Notes under the pieces: model-generated
Seen by the model: the letters and a program-made list of their open reading frames with translations, nothing else
What the model was told of the DNA's origin: nothing
Database searches by the model: none
Source: Lachnospiraceae bacterium UBA6998
GTDB lineage: Bacteria > Bacillota > Clostridia > Lachnospirales > Lachnospiraceae
Length of the DNA: 16,503 nt
Reading direction: 5' to 3'
Assembly: GCA_002448395.1 (NCBI GenBank)
Contig: DJXS01000082.1
Span: forward strand, 1-16,503
Part shown: positions 14,130 to 16,503 of the stretch, in pieces
Position numbering within the stretch: the stretch's first letter is position 1
How the letters are laid out: the number at the start of each line of letters is the position of its first letter
Position numbers and translations under genes: made by a program

Positions 14130-15758
14130 ATGTTTTTGATCGATATTGTTCAGGAAATGGTAAATGCAGGGGCACAGCAGCTCATCTCATGGGTTACACA
14201 GCTTCTGCCCAAGATATTTCTGTTTCTGATCCTTCTCAATGCTCTGACAAGTCTGATCGGCCGGTCCCGTGTGGAGCGGCTGGCGGCCAAATGCGGTTCT
14301 AATGCGCTTCTGCGCTATATGGTGCTACCGTTCTTATCAGCGGTGGTTCTTGGCAATCCTATGGCTATTTCCATGGGGCGTTATCTGCCGGAGCGCTACA
14401 AACCGGCCTATTTTGCCTCGGCAAGTTACCACTGCCACACAAACAGCGGGATTTTCCAGCACATCAACCCGGCGGAACTTTTCTTGTGGCTCGGTATCGC
14501 TAACGGCGTCCTTGCCCGGGGACAGGACCTTTTCCCTCTCGCACTGCGCTATCTGCTTGCGGGCCTTGTGGCGAACTTCGTCTCCGGCTACGCGACCGAG
14601 CTGATCACACGCCGCGTGGAGAAAAAGCAGGGGATCCGGCTGGACAAGAAAGTAGATCTGTGGACGGAGAGAGAGGGGGAAGAAGCTGCGACATCCTTTG
14701 TATCTGGAGAAGCTGTTGATCAGTCGGGCAGCCGGACCGGCTACCACACAATAACGATCACGCGTGGCGATGGCGGTTACGGCGGTCCTCTGACAATTAC
14801 GCCGACTGAAGAAAGACATATCGTATTATATATGACCGGCGGAGGCCTGGAGCCCGAGCCGCTCGCCAGAATAGTGGCGCTTTCCGGTATGGAGCCGGTC
14901 AACGGCAACCAGGAGACATGTCCTGATGAGGAAGTGGCACTTGCTGTCATTGACTGCGGCGGAACACTTCGCTGCGGCATTTATCCCGGGAAGGGAATTC
15001 CTACGGTCAATATTATGGCGACTGGGAAGAGCGGCCCTTTGGCAAAATACATGACTGAGGACATGTATGTCTCGGCGGTTACTTCGGATTGTGTGTCGGC
15101 GGTTGCGGAGGATGTTGTTAGGGCGGATGTTGTGGAAGAGGAGGATGTTTCGGTACCTGAAGAAATTCAAGTGGCAGAAGCCTCTGAAACAAAGAAATCT
15201 GTAGAACCGGATAAAACTTTTAACACTTCTCTGAACAAGCTTTTAGAATCGGTGCTCACAATCAGTAAAGTGATCAGTTTATTCCAGCAGTCTGCAAGGG
15301 AAGCCGTAAAGACCTGCCTGGAAATGATTCTGCCTTTCATGGGATTTGCGGCGCTTTTCATTGGTATCTGCAAAGGCTCCGGATTGACACAGTTTCTGGC
15401 GGGATTGATTCAGCCGATGGGAGGAAGCCTTCCCGGTCTTCTGGGATTAGGAATTATTTGTTCCATTCCCGGCCTGAGTGCGATCCTCGGAGCGGGTGCT
15501 GTGGCGGCACAAATGTTTTCCACAGTTATCGGCGAATTGATCGCTGCCGGCAGTATACCGGCCTCCATGGCACTTCCTGCTTTGTTTGCCATCAACTGTC
15601 AATGCGCGTGTGACTTCATTCCGGTGGGACTTGGAATGACAGAGGCCAAGCCGGAGACTACACAGGTGGGAATTGCTGCAATTACTATGTCAAGATTTGT
15701 TACCGGCTGGATCAGGATTTTGATCGCGGTGGTGTTCAGTATAGGGTTATATAGGTAG
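14130..15758 (+). CDS. Fused glucitol/sorbitol PTS permease, SrlA-SrlE (EIIC2-EIIB-EIIC1)
   Basis: The 542-residue membrane protein imports sorbitol with phosphorylation to sorbitol 6-phosphate. Residues 1-190 match the EIIC2 subunit SrlA/GutA (membrane segments; NPMAISMGRYLPERYKP; YHCHTNSGIFQHINPAE). From about residue 205 an EIIB domain of SrlE/GutE begins (GDGGYGGPL), with DCGGTLRCGIYP at 275-286 supplying the phospho-acceptor cysteine (C276 or C282). A variable acidic linker (about 325-380) leads to the EIIC1 part (about 389-542: PALFAINCQCACDFIPVGL). E. coli has these as two proteins of about 187 and 319 residues. I chose the ATG at 14130 because AGGGGGG precedes it and the EIIC2 fold starts there; the longer frame from 14046 runs through the upstream control region. 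The matching EIIA (SrlB) and the GutM activator are not in this window. Confidence 0.92.
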   Translation: MFLIDIVQEMVNAGAQQLISWVTQLLPKIFLFLILLNALTSLIGRSRVERLAAKCGSNALLRYMVLPFLSAVVLGNPMAISMGRYLPERYKPAYFASASYHCHTNSGIFQHINPAELFLWLGIANGVLARGQDLFPLALRYLLAGLVANFVSGYATELITRRVEKKQGIRLDKKVDLWTEREGEEAATSFVSGEAVDQSGSRTGYHTITITRGDGGYGGPLTITPTEERHIVLYMTGGGLEPEPLARIVALSGMEPVNGNQETCPDEEVALAVIDCGGTLRCGIYPGKGIPTVNIMATGKSGPLAKYMTEDMYVSAVTSDCVSAVAEDVVRADVVEEEDVSVPEEIQVAEASETKKSVEPDKTFNTSLNKLLESVLTISKVISLFQQSAREAVKTCLEMILPFMGFAALFIGICKGSGLTQFLAGLIQPMGGSLPGLLGLGIICSIPGLSAILGAGAVAAQMFSTVIGELIAAGSIPASMALPALFAINCQCACDFIPVGLGMTEAKPETTQVGIAAITMSRFVTGWIRILIAVVFSIGLYR

Positions 15759-15779
15759 GAAGTTTGAAGCATTAGCTAG

Positions 15780-15814
15780 CTGCCATCAGATTTTCGTCTG
15801 ATGGCAGTTTTTTT
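15780..15814 (+). terminator. Strong intrinsic terminator after the permease gene
   Basis: A perfect 11-bp stem (CTGCCATCAGA at 15780-15790 and TCTGATGGCAG at 15797-15807) with a 6-nt loop is followed by seven T. It should separate the permease transcript from srlD. Confidence 0.95.
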
Positions 15815-15878
15815 GTTGCCTCGGCAACAGTTGGGAGGGGCGTTTTATGGTCTTGCTGTAATGCAGCACTTGCTGCTT
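15815..15878 (+). other. Two small hairpins in the intergenic region
   Basis: GTTGCC-TC-GGCAAC (15815-15828) and GCAGC-ACTT-GCTGC (15863-15876) are perfect short inverted repeats between the terminator and the 71-bp array. They have no T tract. No function can be assigned. Confidence 0.5.
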
Positions 15879-15947
15879 GGTTACTTGCCGGGCGCCCAAA
15901 TAGAGCCCTTAAAGGTAGCTCTAAGGGCTCGCATCCGGCAAGTGACC
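15879..15947 (+). repeat. Large nested inverted repeat at the head of the hairpin array
   Basis: GGTTACTTGCCGG (15879-15891) pairs with CCGGCAAGTGACC (15935-15947) over 13 bp with one G-T wobble. Inside it, GAGCCCTTA (15903-15911) pairs with TAAGGGCTC (15922-15930). The outer 3' arm is the same CCGGCAAGTGACC that recurs in the following 71-bp units. Confidence 0.8.
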
Positions 15948-16240
15948 AGGAAAACAGGAGTCAGTGCCGCTATAGTGCCCTTTGACATCCTCAAAGGGCA
16001 CTAAACCGGCAAGTGACCAGGAAAACAGGAGCAAGTGCCGCTATAGTGCCCCTGGACATCTTCTAAGGGCACTTAAACAGCAAGTTGAGGGAAAAACAGA
16101 AGAATCTGCCATTTAAGTGCCCTTGAGAGACCTCTAAGGGCACTAAACCGGCAAGTGACCAGAGAAACAGGAGTCAGTGCCGCTATAGTGCCCTTTGACA
16201 TCCTCAAAGGGCACTAAACCGACAAGTCAACAGGGAAACA
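15935..16240 (+). repeat. 71-bp tandem hairpin array between the permease gene and srlD
   Basis: The landmark GGCAAGT (varied to AGCAAGT or GACAAGT) recurs at 15937, 16008, 16079, 16150 and 16221, an exact 71-bp period. Each unit has a purine-rich spacer (GACCAGGAAAACAGGAG type) and a hairpin. The hairpin at 15973-16003 is a perfect 13-bp stem, TAGTGCCCTTTGA with TCAAAGGGCACTA and a 5-nt loop. The copy at 16186-16216 is identical, while the copies near 16045 and 16116 have changed but still pair. None is followed by a T tract, so these are not terminators. No open frame is credible here. The array may act as DNA or as structured RNA. Confidence 0.88.
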
Positions 16241-16465
16241 GAACCCGATAAAAGTCCAACAAAAGCCCGGCAGGAATCCAACAAAAAAGTCCACCCAATT
16301 TCCATCCCCGCGGAAATCCCCCGCACTAATTCATTTCCACCGCGGCGGAATTCGCGGAATTAAAGCAGACCTCTTTTTTTATTAAGATACAACCATCAAA
16401 GGAAACAACAACAAAACAACCACAAACAAAGGAATCAAAAACTTATAAAAAAGGAGGAACAAGAA
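16241..16465 (+). promoter_or_regulatory. Leader region of srlD with GC palindromes, possible weak promoter and A/C-rich leader
   Basis: This non-coding stretch begins A-rich with loosely repeated TCCAACAAAA elements. It then has GC palindromes around two CCGCGG-type cores (about 16308-16360). A weak promoter candidate follows, TTAAAG (16360-16365), 17 bp, TAAGAT (16383-16388). From 16389 to 16450 the strand is almost free of G outside a few AAGG and is rich in AAC/ACA, so the leader would be unstructured. It ends in the ribosome binding site AAGGAGG (16451-16457). Confidence 0.35.
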
Positions 16466-16503
16466 ATGGCAAATTGGTTAAATCTTGAGGGCAAGGTAGT
16501 AGC
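16466..16503 (+). CDS. srlD: Sorbitol-6-phosphate 2-dehydrogenase, N-terminal fragment
   Basis: Only the first 12 codons are present, reading MANWLNLEGKVV before the right edge. This matches the start of clostridial sorbitol-6-phosphate dehydrogenases of the short-chain dehydrogenase family, where GKVV leads into the Rossmann TGxxxGIG motif. The enzyme oxidises sorbitol 6-phosphate to fructose 6-phosphate with NAD, which fits the sorbitol permease upstream. A strong ribosome binding site, AAGGAGGA, lies about 8 nt before the ATG. The call rests on a short fragment plus context. Confidence 0.75.
   Translation, partial: MANWLNLEGKVV

Noticed and set aside
13990..14130. RNA antiterminator target for a BglG-type RNA-binding protein
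   Set aside because: The adjacent regulator starts with a DNA-binding HTH, not the RNA-binding CAT domain, and no clear RAT-like element overlapping the terminator 5' arm was found.
15801..16004. Small open frame of 67 codons in the hairpin array
   Set aside because: It begins inside the terminator and runs through the repeat units; no ribosome binding site and no conserved sequence.
15935..16240. CRISPR array
   Set aside because: The whole 71-bp unit is repeated, with no unique spacers of constant size and no cas genes nearby.
15879..16240. Insertion sequence or transposon remnant
   Set aside because: No transposase fragment, no flanking target duplication and no terminal inverted repeats that bound the whole block; kept only as a possibility for a repeat family.

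Overview
The window looks like a chromosomal segment of a Gram-positive anaerobe, most likely a clostridium of the Lachnospiraceae type. The evidence is a moderate-GC genome with strong GGAGG-type ribosome binding sites, a lipoprotein solute receptor of the BMP family, a huge secreted protein with clostridial cell-wall-binding repeats, a large iron-sulfur flavoprotein of the anaerobe type, and a sorbitol phosphotransferase (PTS) locus with a BglG/LicR-type regulator. No rRNA, tRNA, CRISPR array, transposase or phage gene was seen.

Left part (1-2690): on the minus strand, a BMP-family (PnrA/Med-like) lipoprotein gene is followed by the start of its ABC ATPase, with an intrinsic terminator between them. 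Divergent from these is a PfkB-family sugar/nucleoside kinase. Together they suggest nucleoside import and phosphorylation. Centre (2690-8930): one 1988-residue secreted protein with an acidic stalk, three diverged copies of a 440-480 residue module, and a C-terminal block of cell-wall-binding repeats whose DNA is an almost perfect 180-bp tandem repeat. Next (8950-11990): a single-gene transcription unit for a 952-residue fused iron-sulfur / GltD-like FAD oxidoreductase, bounded by terminators on both sides.

Right part (11990-16503): a sorbitol (glucitol) locus. The regulator reads as HTH-PRD-PRD-EIIB-EIIA but is split between two frames at 13171. The two frames join seamlessly in the middle of PRD2 after a -1 shift at an A_AAG tetramer, 6 nt upstream of a strong hairpin. 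That geometry suggests programmed frameshifting, although an ordinary mutation or a sequence error is not excluded. It is followed by a fused SrlA-SrlE permease (EIIC2-EIIB-EIIC1) whose Shine-Dalgarno sequence lies inside the 3' arm of an intrinsic terminator. After that comes a ~700-bp non-coding stretch with a strong terminator, an exact-period 71-bp tandem array of hairpins and an A/C-rich leader, and then the first codons of sorbitol-6-phosphate dehydrogenase (srlD).

The most unusual items are the frameshifted regulator, the 71-bp hairpin array inside the sorbitol locus, the terminator overlapping the permease start, and the modular surface protein. All assignments rest on reading motifs by eye; no database search was made.
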